Source: JBGTFE01 sp036403235 (GTDB lineage Bacteria > Acidobacteriota > Blastocatellia > Pyrinomonadales > Pyrinomonadaceae). Taken from it: 64,000 nt of DNA. Location of the stretch: assembly GCA_036403235.1 (NCBI GenBank), contig DASWRI010000067.1:115090-179089 (forward strand), written 5' to 3'. Positions 35,390-44,285 of this stretch are shown here, piece by piece (the stretch's first letter is position 1; each line of letters starts with the position of its first letter). Position numbers and translations under genes: made by a program. The notes beneath the pieces are model-generated. The model saw only the letters and a list, made by a program, of their open reading frames with translations. It did not search any database and was not told where the DNA came from.

Positions 35390-35403
35390 ATTTACCCTGA
35401 TTT

Positions 35404-35745
35404 TTACCAGCTATAGCCGATTGGAACGCTGCACGTTTCGCTGCTGCCGGTTTGATTTTCGTCGCCGTATTGTTCGGTCAGCTCGGACAACCCGAGACGA
35501 ACGCGAACGCGATTGCGAATTTCCATTCGCGTTCTTCCGGGGTCGATATCGACGCCGCTTCGACCGCCTTTCAGCCGCGTAAATTGATTTTTTACGCTGC
35601 TCCAAGCAGTAATATCGGCAAGCATCGCCGCCCACTGTTCATCATTCAAAGAACTGATGCGCTCCTGCGCGTCGGCAAAAGAAGAGAGTTTGGCGATTTC
35701 CCGCACAGTCTCGGTTTGTTCATTTGTCGGCGTCGGTGTCGGCAT
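35404..35745 (-). CDS. phage head-tail adaptor candidate
   Basis: The 113-residue, mainly helical protein (TVREIAKLSSFADAQERISS, then LNDEQWAAMLADITAWSSVK) sits directly after the capsid-linked gene. Small helical proteins at this place usually form the head-tail adaptor ring. The function is inferred from position. Confidence 0.5.
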   Translation of the reverse strand: MPTPTPTNEQTETVREIAKLSSFADAQERISSLNDEQWAAMLADITAWSSVKNQFTRLKGGRSGVDIDPGRTRMEIRNRVRVRLGLSELTEQYGDENQTGSSETCSVPIGYSW

Positions 35746-35809
35746 CTAAAATTAAAAAGTTCCGCGGAAAGCGCGAATCGCCTGCACGACCCGCGCCCGC
35801 GTAAAAAAA

Positions 35810-36211
35810 CTACTGCTTATTTCCTTCGGCGCTCATAATCGCCTGAATGATGGTGGCTTTCGTATCGGCCTGGGCAACCTCGATGCTGAAACCTTTTGTA
35901 TTCAATTCGTCGACGATGCCGAGCAGATTGGGTTTGTTTTCTTTCTCCAGGTCGCTTTGCTTGTAGCCGGTCGCCGATTCCGACGGCGGCTCGCTGGTCT
36001 GGCTGCCGGTCGAAGCGTCGCCGATTTCAAGAGCCGCGCTGAGCTTGGCCGACGTCCAATTGCCCGAAAGTATTTCGCGCGTGATGAAGCCGTCCAGCTC
36101 TTCCTGCGTGAAATTCGCGGAAATTTCATCGACGTCGATGTAGGTTTTCTGTTTGCCGTCTTCGCCGACGACGCTCAGGCCTCTAATTACTTCTCGATTA
36201 TCTTTTGGCAT
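35810..36211 (-). CDS. phage protein next to capsid gene, FI-like by position
   Basis: The 133-residue protein has a strong ribosome site (AAGGAGA). An N-terminal beta part is followed by a Ser/Thr/Pro linker (about 65-82) and a C-terminal SAP-like helical pair (LGIVDELNTKGFSIEVAQAD, TKATIIQAIMSAEG). In lambda the gene after the capsid is FI, which aids packaging. Similarity here is positional only. Confidence 0.5.
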   Translation of the reverse strand: MPKDNREVIRGLSVVGEDGKQKTYIDVDEISANFTQEELDGFITREILSGNWTSAKLSAALEIGDASTGSQTSEPPSESATGYKQSDLEKENKPNLLGIVDELNTKGFSIEVAQADTKATIIQAIMSAEGNKQ

Positions 36212-36276
36212 AAAAATTCTCCTTAAAAAATCAGCTTCAGGGCGGAGGATTTTTACCCGCCGCCCGCCGGCTGAAA

Positions 36277-37326
36277 TTAGCTCATGATACCCGTATCGGT
36301 CGTGTAGATTTTCTCGTCGGTCGGAATCGGCAGAGCGTCGAGCTGCGCTTGCAGCTTCAAAGCTTTGTCGTCGTTTTCGGCGAAGTGAAAAACGGATACG
36401 CCGCGGACGTCGATTTTCGCGTCGGGAACTAGCGTGGAAAGGTCCTGCGCGCGCGAGACCGGAGCGAACGGTGTTTTGCCGACCATGCCGCCGACCGGAA
36501 CAACCGCGATATAGCTTTCGTCGAAATATCGTTTTTTCTCCGTGCGTGTACCGCCGTCAACGAAAAAGTCGCCCGTTTCGTTGTTTTCGATAAAAACGAT
36601 ATTCAAACCGGTTCGATTACGAATTTCCTTGTAAAACTCTTCGTAACCCATACGCTGGCCGTTTGCCAGCGCCGGCGCGTCGTCGAAAATCGCCTGGATG
36701 ACGGTTGCCGAGCTCATTACGCCGAGAATTCCGCCTTTGACATATGTTTTCGCGACTTTGAGCCACGCGATGAATTTGCCGAACGCGCCGGAAGTCCAGG
36801 GCGAAACGGCGACGGTCTGGCGCGCAACATCGATGCCGAAAGAAGTCCGGTAAAACTTTTTCGACTGCGCGTCATACTGGTCGATGTAGCCTTTAAGCCA
36901 CGCGTCCATCGCGTCTTTTTCGAGCGTTCTCCAAGCCGCCATCGCGAGCGTGTCGCCGCGTTCCGGGATTGTTACCTTGAGCTGCTCGACCATCAACTGC
37001 TGGTTGTTCAGAAATCTCTCTCTGAGCGCCACCAGCTCCTGTTCGTGAATCAGGTCTTCGGTTTCAATCGGGATGATGTTAATTTTCCGCGTGTCCGGCG
37101 TGATAATCGGAATGCGCCGGCCGTGAGCGTCCCATTCGCGGCGCGCGCCGACCGGGCGGAAATCCTTCGTAATCAAATCGGTCACGTCGTGCGTTTGAAC
37201 GTCGACGCGCGGGAAAAGCGTCGACCATTTGAGCGTGCCGTTGTCCGTCGGGTCGAGCATTTGCACTCTGACCGTGAGAGCAGCAGCAGTTAATTTTTTG
37301 ACTTTTTCAATCCAAGATAACTTCAT
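36277..37326 (-). CDS. major capsid protein, lambda gpE-like
   Basis: The 349-residue protein has the layout of the phage capsid E family. It shows an N-terminal arm, the block IPIITPDTRKINIIPIETED, a long helix with QLMVEQLKVTIPERGDTLAM, the central GKFIAWLKVAKTYVKGGILG and VIQAIFDDAPALANG, and the C-terminal YIAVVPVGGMVGKTPFAPVS. It would form the HK97-fold capsomers. It is preceded by a decoration-like gene, as D precedes E in lambda. Confidence 0.82.
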   Translation of the reverse strand: MKLSWIEKVKKLTAAALTVRVQMLDPTDNGTLKWSTLFPRVDVQTHDVTDLITKDFRPVGARREWDAHGRRIPIITPDTRKINIIPIETEDLIHEQELVALRERFLNNQQLMVEQLKVTIPERGDTLAMAAWRTLEKDAMDAWLKGYIDQYDAQSKKFYRTSFGIDVARQTVAVSPWTSGAFGKFIAWLKVAKTYVKGGILGVMSSATVIQAIFDDAPALANGQRMGYEEFYKEIRNRTGLNIVFIENNETGDFFVDGGTRTEKKRYFDESYIAVVPVGGMVGKTPFAPVSRAQDLSTLVPDAKIDVRGVSVFHFAENDDKALKLQAQLDALPIPTDEKIYTTDTGIMS

Positions 37327-37340
37327 TGCTTTTGTTCTCC

Positions 37341-38087
37341 TTATAATGCGGTCAGACGCAAGCCGCTGTTTTTAATCGCGGCCAGCTCAACAGCTGTCAA
37401 CGACCGGCCGAGGTTGTCCTCGACGATCGAACGATTCACCGTCGCAATCGTCGCGCACGCCACCAGCGGGTCATTCGTGATGCTGCTCAGTGAAGTGTTC
37501 GAGGCGGCGATTTTCGTCGGTGAAATAACCATAACTGCGTCATCGGGCGCAACTCCCGCAGTCGAATTGGTTGAATTAGACGCGGCCGTAATTCCGGTAA
37601 CCGGCGACTGCTGCGCGTGCGCTAAATTCAACGAAATGTCATTCGGGCCGATTGTCTTGGCCGTTAAGCTGTAATTCGCGCCCGCGCCGCCGACCGTGTA
37701 ATAATCGGTAACTCTGGAATCAGCGCCAAGGGCTGTGCGGATTTTTCCGCCGATAGCCGCGGCATTGTCCGTATCGGCGACGGCGACGAGAATTTCAATC
37801 GGTTCTTCATACAACTCGGAAGTAATCGTAACTTTTACGTTTCCGGCTCCGTTCGCTGTACCGACAACCGTTTGCGTTTCAACCTGCGCTGTTCCGTTCG
37901 GAGAACCGAAAGCGCCGCCATGCGATGGCAGCACGACACCCGGCTTCAAAATTCCGTCCTCATCAACCTGCGATGTCGAGAGCAGCGAAACATCCACTTT
38001 TACGTGAATAACGTTGCCCCCGAGGTTGCTGAGAAACGGGGAGGCGTAAGCCGTTCCGCCCGTAGTTTTTTCAATCAAAAGTGGCAT
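37341..38087 (-). CDS. capsid decoration-like protein
   Basis: The 248-residue Ser/Thr/Val/Ala-rich beta protein sits between the scaffold and the capsid genes, the place of lambda gpD. The first 70 residues (SPFLSNLGGNVIHVKVDVSL, DGILKPGVVLPSHGG) match the pattern of head decoration proteins. A longer middle part (about 70-200) is an added beta domain, perhaps exposed on the capsid. The family call is moderate. Confidence 0.6.
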   Translation of the reverse strand: MPLLIEKTTGGTAYASPFLSNLGGNVIHVKVDVSLLSTSQVDEDGILKPGVVLPSHGGAFGSPNGTAQVETQTVVGTANGAGNVKVTITSELYEEPIEILVAVADTDNAAAIGGKIRTALGADSRVTDYYTVGGAGANYSLTAKTIGPNDISLNLAHAQQSPVTGITAASNSTNSTAGVAPDDAVMVISPTKIAASNTSLSSITNDPLVACATIATVNRSIVEDNLGRSLTAVELAAIKNSGLRLTAL

Positions 38088-38097
38088 AAAATTTCTC

Positions 38098-38916
38098 CTA
38101 TTTCGCTGTTGCCGGCGGCGGCGCGACGGGCTGGCCGCTCAGGGCGGCGAGTACCGACGCGTTGTCCGTTGGCTTCGCGGTATTCTGGTTTTTCATTTCC
38201 TCGCGAATTTCGTCGAATTCGTTTGTGCCTTTCGCCTTTTTGCCCGATTCCTGTTTGACCCACTTCTTACCGCTGCCCTGGCTTTCGCCCGGATCGCCAT
38301 CGCCATCGCCTGCGTCTTCGGCGGCGAACATATCGGCGAATTTGCTGAAAAAGTTGTCTTTTTCGAGAAATTCACCCAGCTTTTGCCGTTCCGTTTTGCC
38401 GTCTTTTTCCTGAACGACGTACCAGACTTCCGTCTCGTTTTTGTCGTCGTCCTTTTCCTTTTTGCTTTCGAATTTCAGTTTTTTGTCCTTCGCCAGCTCG
38501 ACAAATTTATCGTTTAATTTGTTGGCCGCTGCGACGGTTTCAACCGTTTTTTCGTAATCGACAGCATCGAGTTTTCCTTGCAGTTCGTCGGCTTTGGTTT
38601 TCAAAGTCGGGATTTCACCGGCGGTCAATCCGGCCGTTTTCGCCGCATTGCCTAGCTCTTCCACGTCAGGGTCGACCGCGATTTTGCCGGTCGGAAGCGT
38701 TTTTGCTTCGGCGCGGGTCGCACGGTCCTCGGCTTTGCGCAAATCTTCTTTCAACGTGCGCTGCGTGTTTTCCAGGCTGACTTTGTTCTGGATAATCGGA
38801 ACATCATCATCAAGTTCGATAAGCTCCCATCTGCCGTCTCTTTCCTCGTATGCGTCAACGAGGCCGGCGGGAACGTCTTCTTTTTTCGCGTAAAAATGTT
38901 TAAGTTTTTTTGGCAT
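38098..38916 (-). CDS. phage scaffolding protein candidate
   Basis: The 272-residue, very charged protein (Lys, Glu, Asp) has coiled-coil segments at about 45-75 and 85-150. A short acidic glycine segment and a Pro/Ala-rich C-terminal end (VLAALSGQPVAPPPATAK) follow. Composition, length and place between portal and capsid genes are those of a siphovirus scaffold. No separate prohead protease was recognised in the window. Confidence 0.65.
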   Translation of the reverse strand: MPKKLKHFYAKKEDVPAGLVDAYEERDGRWELIELDDDVPIIQNKVSLENTQRTLKEDLRKAEDRATRAEAKTLPTGKIAVDPDVEELGNAAKTAGLTAGEIPTLKTKADELQGKLDAVDYEKTVETVAAANKLNDKFVELAKDKKLKFESKKEKDDDKNETEVWYVVQEKDGKTERQKLGEFLEKDNFFSKFADMFAAEDAGDGDGDPGESQGSGKKWVKQESGKKAKGTNEFDEIREEMKNQNTAKPTDNASVLAALSGQPVAPPPATAK

Positions 38917-38985
38917 ATTCTTTTGAATTGTCCGGGATAAATTGGCTTTTGCCTGTGGATTTTGCGCTTTTGCGCGGAAAATAAA

Positions 38986-39088
38986 AACGCCGTGTAAGCT
39001 CTATTTTTCAAGAGCTTACACGGCGTTACTCGCGTTTTCTGCCCGAAATTGTTAGCGGGCAAACCAAATTTTTCAGATTCCAAAGTAA
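38986..39088 (-). ncRNA. two-hairpin RNA element, copy 1, ahead of capsid segment
   Basis: Read on the minus strand: a conserved lead (TTACTTTGGA), a 6-bp hairpin TGCCCG/CGGGCA (39061-39056 with 39045-39040), a spacer, then a perfect 17-bp hairpin (39027-39011 with 39002-38986) and TTTTTATTTT. It lies between the portal stop and the scaffold start. A second copy at 44031-44131 is about three quarters identical. The last stem plus T run looks like a terminator, so the element may be an attenuator or an antitermination site. Confidence 0.65.
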
Positions 39089-39140
39089 ACGATAAACGGA
39101 AAAAAAGCAAGATAAAACGAAATATTTCGTAAAATTAGCA

Positions 39141-40904
39141 TCAAGCGCCCGCGCCAGCTCCTGCGCCCTGACCGCTATGACCGCCGCCCGAGTCGACGAC
39201 GGTCATCTGGTCCAAAATCTGTTTTCGCTCGGCATCGTCCCTGTAGCCTGCAATTTTGAGTATCTCGTCATTCGGCAAGCCGACATTTTTCGCGAGATTC
39301 GCGACTTCCAATCGTTTTTTCATCAGGCTCAGTTGATAAAATTCACTTTCCTGAAGCCGCGCCACTTCCGCGTCAGGGTCTTCGATGCCGCGCCGGGCAT
39401 GATAGGTTTCGACGGACATATAGCCGCTGTCGACGTCCTCGCGGTCGACTTTGACCTGTTCAGGGTCAACGGCGCCGGCGTCGACAATAGCATTGAAATC
39501 GACACGAAAATTTTCGAATTCTTTCTCGCGCGTCGCGCCACCGCCGCCGGTCGTGTGAGCCGCCGCAAAGAGCAGGCCGACTTCCAGAATCCATCTGCCG
39601 AGCGGGTCGGCCGCGGACTTTGAAGTTTTCAGCGATTTTTCGAATTCGGCGCGTCCTTCCTGTTTCGAAATGCCGGAAGCGTCAGTCATATCGTTGAGCT
39701 GCACGTGACTCTGTTTGGCGCGGCCGAGCATCGCCATTTTCAGCTTGTCGCGCCGCTTATCGAAAACATCCGACTGAACAGGGTCGACGATGACGACATT
39801 GGCGGTGGCGTAGCCTACGAGCTTTCTCTGTTCACCTTCCGTGCCCTGATAAATCGGCGAGCCGCCCAGAAAAGTCGCCGACGAACCGCCGATTTGAAGC
39901 GGAGCGTCTTCGGTCGTTTCGACAGTAGAGCCGTCCGTTCCGCGTCTTTTAACCGTTTTTTTTGGCCTCTGTGAATTGATAAAATATCGCTCTCGGCTGC
40001 CGGCGATGACGATGTTTTTCCCGCCCATCGTCCAAGTCAAATTCACCTGCTTCTGCTGCGAGCGAACCTGCTCATCAATCAGCGTCGAGCGCGAAAGCTC
40101 AAACATTAAAAGATTTCCGTCGAGCTTGAGCGGCTGAATTTCGGGCGGTGCTTCCTCAGAGTCGGCGGGCGGAATATAAGCCGCAATCGTCGGCAGAGTT
40201 TCCTGAGCGAATTCCAGCAAAGTCTGTTCTTCAAAAACTCTAAGACGAGTGTTGCCCTCTTTATCGAGAAAGGTCAGCTCTACCTTTTTATCGTCGCCGC
40301 CAGTCGCGAAGATTCCGAAAGGCTCGTTGCGTTCCGAATCGTAAAAAATGCCGGCGACGTCTGCGGGCAAAACCTCGAACTGAAGCATTTTCAGCGCGTC
40401 CGACAGATTCTTATGCGTTTGAATATTTCCCGATTCGTCCACAAACCCGGGCGGAACATATGCGCGGACGACGCATTTATCCTGAATCAGCGCGGTGGAC
40501 AGGGCCTCGCGCAGCGTTCCGAGCATCTTCCGGTCGTTCCACCATTCGACGAGCGCGGCGACGGTTTCCCGAATCATTCGTTCCTGCGGAGTTTCCCCGT
40601 CGCCGGCGTTTCCATCCGGCTCGGCCGCCGCCATATCGACCAGATTCCAGTCCGGTTCGCGTGCGATGACGCCGTCCAGGTGTCGCTCCACGATTTCGGC
40701 GATTACGTTTTCCGAGGTAAAAGCTTTTTGAATCGTGTCGATTATCTGCTGGCGATTCTCGACGTATAGCGGAGGCAGCGCCGGAAAGCCTTCGCCTTCC
40801 TGCCAGTGGTCTCCGTCGAGAAAAAGTTTATTTGCCTTGTGTCCCGCTGTGATGCGGTCTTGCAGCAATCGCTGCGCTTCGCCTAAAGTAATGTTTTTAT
40901 CCAT
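39141..40904 (-). CDS. phage portal protein
   Basis: The 587-residue protein follows the large terminase gene. It has the start AQRLLQDRITAGHKANKLFL, a helix block ENVIAEIVERHLDGVIAREP, the clip and wing region with VLPADVAGIFYDSERNEPFG, and the stem-like part LKMAMLGRAKQSHVQLNDMT. A helical C-terminus ends in a Gly/Ala/Gln-rich tail. It forms the twelve-fold ring through which DNA enters the capsid. The size is at the long end for portals. Confidence 0.82.
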   Translation of the reverse strand: MDKNITLGEAQRLLQDRITAGHKANKLFLDGDHWQEGEGFPALPPLYVENRQQIIDTIQKAFTSENVIAEIVERHLDGVIAREPDWNLVDMAAAEPDGNAGDGETPQERMIRETVAALVEWWNDRKMLGTLREALSTALIQDKCVVRAYVPPGFVDESGNIQTHKNLSDALKMLQFEVLPADVAGIFYDSERNEPFGIFATGGDDKKVELTFLDKEGNTRLRVFEEQTLLEFAQETLPTIAAYIPPADSEEAPPEIQPLKLDGNLLMFELSRSTLIDEQVRSQQKQVNLTWTMGGKNIVIAGSRERYFINSQRPKKTVKRRGTDGSTVETTEDAPLQIGGSSATFLGGSPIYQGTEGEQRKLVGYATANVVIVDPVQSDVFDKRRDKLKMAMLGRAKQSHVQLNDMTDASGISKQEGRAEFEKSLKTSKSAADPLGRWILEVGLLFAAAHTTGGGGATREKEFENFRVDFNAIVDAGAVDPEQVKVDREDVDSGYMSVETYHARRGIEDPDAEVARLQESEFYQLSLMKKRLEVANLAKNVGLPNDEILKIAGYRDDAERKQILDQMTVVDSGGGHSGQGAGAGAGA

Positions 40905-40916
40905 AAGTTTTACACC

Positions 40917-42329
40917 TCAAAATTGGTAATAGCTTTCGGTCGATTCTTCCTCGTAGTCGTCGCCTCTCGGCTTCAAATCGATTTCGGCGACCATATAGCG
41001 CATGCAGTCGCATCCGTGGTCATTTTCCTTAACCGGAGCTTCTTTGTCTTCGTCCCAAACGTATTCTTCAATTTCGTCTTCGGTGCAAAGCGGTTTTTTC
41101 GCTTCGACTAGCTCGGGGTCGCGTTCGACCAAAGAATCTCTCAGTAAATAAAGACCGGCTTTCCCGTTCGCTTTGACGCGCAGGCGAGACTCGACCTGCT
41201 GCAATCCGCTTGAAACGTCTTTGAACGCCGGAACAGTCGCCATTCCCAAATGTTTTTCCAGCGTTGCGCGGTCTTCGGCGTCGTGGTCGCAAATAATTTT
41301 TTGGGGCAAAGGCTCGGCGTCTTCACGGATTTTTGTTCTTTTCCGCGTTGTCGGGTCGTAGTGCCAGCCGCAAACTTTGAGAATTTCGCGGGCGTGGTCT
41401 TCGACCAATCGGTTCGTGAAATAAATCTCGCGAATTCGATAAAGATTTCCGTCATTATCCATCGCCCATTCCTGCCAGACGAACGGATTACGATAACCGA
41501 AATCGACCACCCAAAACCTGCGCCAATCGCGCGGAATGATAAATTCATCGTTCTCGTCATAACGATTTAACAGGTGAATTTTCGGGTCGTAGTTGTCCCA
41601 AATCATTCCCTCGGCCTGGACCCAGAGGCCTTTACGCAGTCGCAGATATCGCACGCCGGTCAGGTTGTCGAGCTTCGCCAGATACGCAACGCCGCGCGGC
41701 GTCATCTCGCGCGTTTGCTGATTAAATAAAACCGGATTGTCTTCGTGCCGTGACTGGAACATTTTCAGCACGCCGCGTTTCTGCCGCTGTTTGAGAAAAT
41801 GTTTCGGGTTTTGCGGGTTGCAGTCGGCGAGCAGCTGCTGATATGGCATCACGCCGTTACGCAGGCGAGTAGTCAAAGCTTCCCAGTCGTCTTCGGTTGC
41901 CTCGGTAGCTTCCTGCATAAAAATCATATCGTATTCGGACGACATAATTTTCGACGATTTATCCAGACCGCCTACGACCAGAACAGAGCCGTTTTTGTAT
42001 CGATATTCCTGGTCGGAAGTGAAGAAATGAACCAAACGGCCTTTGCCGAGCGCGCCGACCGGCAGAACGTGATTTTCGTAAGTGACCAGCGCGGTTTGAC
42101 TGATTGACGTACGGGTTTTACGGACGAGTAGGCCGCGCATACCGGAATATTTCATCGCGCACAGGTGCATCTTTTCGAGACAGCCGCGCGATTTTCCCGT
42201 TCCCGCCGGCCCGTCCGTGACCACTTCATCGTCCTGGCAGTAAAAGACGTCGAGCGCCGCGCCGATGGGTTGGTACGGCCGCTCTTCCGGTCGTGGCGTA
42301 ATTGTTTTGGAAGACATTACTATCGCCAT
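40917..42329 (-). CDS. terminase large subunit
   Basis: The ATG at 42329 (or 42317) is chosen because it falls just after the small-subunit stop; the frame is open to 42413 but that would overlap. The ATPase has Walker A DGPAGTGKS and Walker B YDMIFMQEATE, and a coupling segment DCNPQNPKHFLKQR. The RNase H-like nuclease has acidic residues in WVVDFGYRNPFVWQEW, KIICDHDAEDR and ENDHGCDCMRYMV. It drives DNA packaging and cuts the concatemer. Confidence 0.93.
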   Translation of the reverse strand: MAIVMSSKTITPRPEERPYQPIGAALDVFYCQDDEVVTDGPAGTGKSRGCLEKMHLCAMKYSGMRGLLVRKTRTSISQTALVTYENHVLPVGALGKGRLVHFFTSDQEYRYKNGSVLVVGGLDKSSKIMSSEYDMIFMQEATEATEDDWEALTTRLRNGVMPYQQLLADCNPQNPKHFLKQRQKRGVLKMFQSRHEDNPVLFNQQTREMTPRGVAYLAKLDNLTGVRYLRLRKGLWVQAEGMIWDNYDPKIHLLNRYDENDEFIIPRDWRRFWVVDFGYRNPFVWQEWAMDNDGNLYRIREIYFTNRLVEDHAREILKVCGWHYDPTTRKRTKIREDAEPLPQKIICDHDAEDRATLEKHLGMATVPAFKDVSSGLQQVESRLRVKANGKAGLYLLRDSLVERDPELVEAKKPLCTEDEIEEYVWDEDKEAPVKENDHGCDCMRYMVAEIDLKPRGDDYEEESTESYYQF

Positions 42330-42339
42330 AACCAGAAAA

Positions 42340-42951
42340 CTACACTTTAGAAGGGTCGAAACCTGCATAAACTTTCGGGAACAACGGCTCGCCGCCCGCG
42401 CCTGTGTGTTCATGTTTTTCGGTAAATAATTTGTGATATTTCCCTAAATCTCTGCGCGCTTCGTGTGCCGAATACAATTCAAACTCGACCTCTTCGTGAA
42501 GGATTTCAACGTCTGACTGTAAATCTTCGATTTCATCTTCGGCCAGAAAACCGCGCATATCTTCTCTGACTTCCGTTTTTCTCTGTTTGATGGAACGCTT
42601 CACTTTGAGTTTTTTTATCAAATGAGTTTTCCTGCGTTTTTTCGCCAACTCAAAGCTAAAATTTCCGTGCTCGTCGCAAACATCTTCGATATTTCCTTCG
42701 GCGTATTCGGTAAGCGTTGCGAGAACAACATTTGAGGGCATAGTCATTGCCGACAATCTTTCATCGATATAAGTCTTAATCTGAGGTTTTCTAAGGTTTT
42801 CGTAAGCCACCGCCGCAAGTGTCGCCCGATTGCCTTTATACTCTGCCAACTCAGCCGCCTTCGTGCCGTTAAAATGTGCTTCGTGCAAATAATAATCGGC
42901 AAACAATTTTTGCTTCGGCGTGAGTTTTATTTCTTCTCTTTCGTCGCTCAT
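42340..42951 (-). CDS. terminase small subunit
   Basis: The 203-residue protein begins LTPKQKLFADYYLHEAHFNG, then TKAAELAEYKG, the classic DNA-binding start of small terminases, and continues with ENLRKPQIKTYIDERL. A long charged helical region (about 115-165) should oligomerise. It recognises the packaging site and stimulates the large subunit. It overlaps the upstream PAS gene by 4 bases. Confidence 0.9.
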   Translation of the reverse strand: MSDEREEIKLTPKQKLFADYYLHEAHFNGTKAAELAEYKGNRATLAAVAYENLRKPQIKTYIDERLSAMTMPSNVVLATLTEYAEGNIEDVCDEHGNFSFELAKKRRKTHLIKKLKVKRSIKQRKTEVREDMRGFLAEDEIEDLQSDVEILHEEVEFELYSAHEARRDLGKYHKLFTEKHEHTGAGGEPLFPKVYAGFDPSKV

Positions 42952-43571
42952 ATCTTCTGCGTAGTTCCCTGCATCTCGACAAACTCGCCTTTGGCATTAA
43001 AATAAGGCTGCCACATCGAACGCGCGGGAAAAATGGTTTTGTCGGGAAGAACGGCGTCAAACTCGATATTGGATTTGGCTCTGCGCTCGCAGGCTCGAAT
43101 CCAATAAGCGCTTACGCGTTCGAGGTCGTGCTTTGCTATTACCGAAAACCAGCCGTCGCCGAGCAGATCCTTTTCCTCTTTTTGAAATAATTTGCAGTAG
43201 GCTTCGTTCGCTTCGACGCATTCGCCTTTATCGTTCGCGCGCCAGAAGGGAACGGCCGAAACGTCCAATAAAAGCTCAATGCGTGCCGAGTTATAGCGGT
43301 GAAGCTCGGCGGACTCTTCCATTTTTTGATTTATTACCGTTTCGATTCGATTCAATGCCGTTTCGACCTGCATCAGCTCTTTGAAAGCTGCGAGCACGCC
43401 GACGCCTTTTTTATAGTTGTTCCGGCTCTTGCGGATTTTATTTACAATCCAGCCTAAAATAATGCCGCCGATGGTCAGCAATTCCCAGTAATCCTTAACC
43501 GTATCAATCCAAGTTTTGCCGTCGTCAATCATATAAATAGGAGAATGGAAATTTTCAACATCAAAAGCCAT
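42948..43571 (-). CDS. membrane-anchored PAS domain protein in packaging module
   Basis: The 207-residue protein has one predicted transmembrane helix (about 31-44, LLTIGGIILGWIVNKI), a helical linker (about 55-95), and a PAS fold at about 100-205: VSAVPFWRANDKGECVEANE, FQKEEKDLLGDGWFSVIAKH, MWQPYFNAKGEFVEMQGTTQ. No kinase, cyclase or other output domain follows. It is coupled to the small terminase gene by a 4-base overlap. PAS domains sense small molecules or redox state or mediate contacts; a phage role at this place is unknown to me. Confidence 0.8.
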   Translation of the reverse strand: MAFDVENFHSPIYMIDDGKTWIDTVKDYWELLTIGGIILGWIVNKIRKSRNNYKKGVGVLAAFKELMQVETALNRIETVINQKMEESAELHRYNSARIELLLDVSAVPFWRANDKGECVEANEAYCKLFQKEEKDLLGDGWFSVIAKHDLERVSAYWIRACERRAKSNIEFDAVLPDKTIFPARSMWQPYFNAKGEFVEMQGTTQKI

Positions 43572-43677
43572 TTTGTCTCTCTCGTCCCCGTTTGCTCATC
43601 GTTGTTAATATTTGCGGCTCGCCGCTAATGCGTCCGCGCGAAGCTTCAAAACACGCGAACCGGCGAGCCGCAAAACT

Positions 43678-43902
43678 TTATCTATAATCAACCCCTGCGT
43701 CTTTGAGCATTTCCTGCCCTTCTTCGTCGTCCTCGTCGCATCTGACTTCCGATGCCCGAAAAGCTGCGTCCTTGAATATCAAAACATTTCGCTCGTCGCC
43801 GCCCGTCAGTTCGTATGCCTCGACTTTGTTCCGCGACAATATGTGCAGAAGCCGGGTAAACGCTTCTTCAGGAATGTCGTAAATTGGAACGTCGATATTC
43901 AT
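43678..43902 (-). CDS. small acidic phage protein
   Basis: The 74-residue frame lies at the head of the late operon, just downstream of the second RNA element. It has a beta-alpha-beta pattern (DVPIYDIPEEAFTRLLHILS, KVEAYELTGGDERNVLIFKD) and an acidic end. The function is unknown. It is likely the first gene made if transcription passes the element. Confidence 0.55.
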   Translation of the reverse strand: MNIDVPIYDIPEEAFTRLLHILSRNKVEAYELTGGDERNVLIFKDAAFRASEVRCDEDDEEGQEMLKDAGVDYR

Positions 43903-44030
43903 AAAATAGAATCGAGCCGAATCACCCTTTTCGTTCCGAGAAAGCCTATAGCTTCAGGAAGCCGCTACGCCCGCCGGTTTCGGATAGTTTTGGCTGTAAT
44001 TCTTCGTTCATCGTTTACTTCCAAAACGAA

Positions 44031-44131
44031 AACACCGCGTAAGCCCTCTTTTTGAAGACTTACACGGCGTTAGTGTGTTGACTGCCCGAGATTAGTGGTG
44101 GGCAAACCTAAATTTTCATAGTCCAAAGTAA
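44031..44131 (-). ncRNA. two-hairpin RNA element, copy 2, ahead of late operon
   Basis: Same organisation as copy 1. The strong stem (44070-44058 with 44043-44031) differs from copy 1 at two positions in one arm, and both differences are G-U wobbles when read as minus-strand RNA but A-C mismatches on the plus strand. This supports selection for an RNA made leftward. The smaller stem TGCCC/GGGCA is 44104-44100 with 44087-44083. Downstream are 43902 and the terminase genes. No other gene is seen in 43903-44285. Confidence 0.65.
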
Positions 44132-44285
44132 CGGAAAGTTTCAAAAATTGCAATGAAAACTTTACTGAAGCAGTTTATTGATTAATATTGCTCTCTAAAT
44201 ACTTCAATTTTGATGTATATAGTGTTATTATGCGGAACAATTTAACGAATAACATTATATTTAATCTAATTCATGGGATAAAACT

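Noticed and set aside
44150..44285. Second tRNA or attachment-site copy near the cargo gene
   Set aside because: No cloverleaf and no match to the 3' end of tRNA-Ser could be found.
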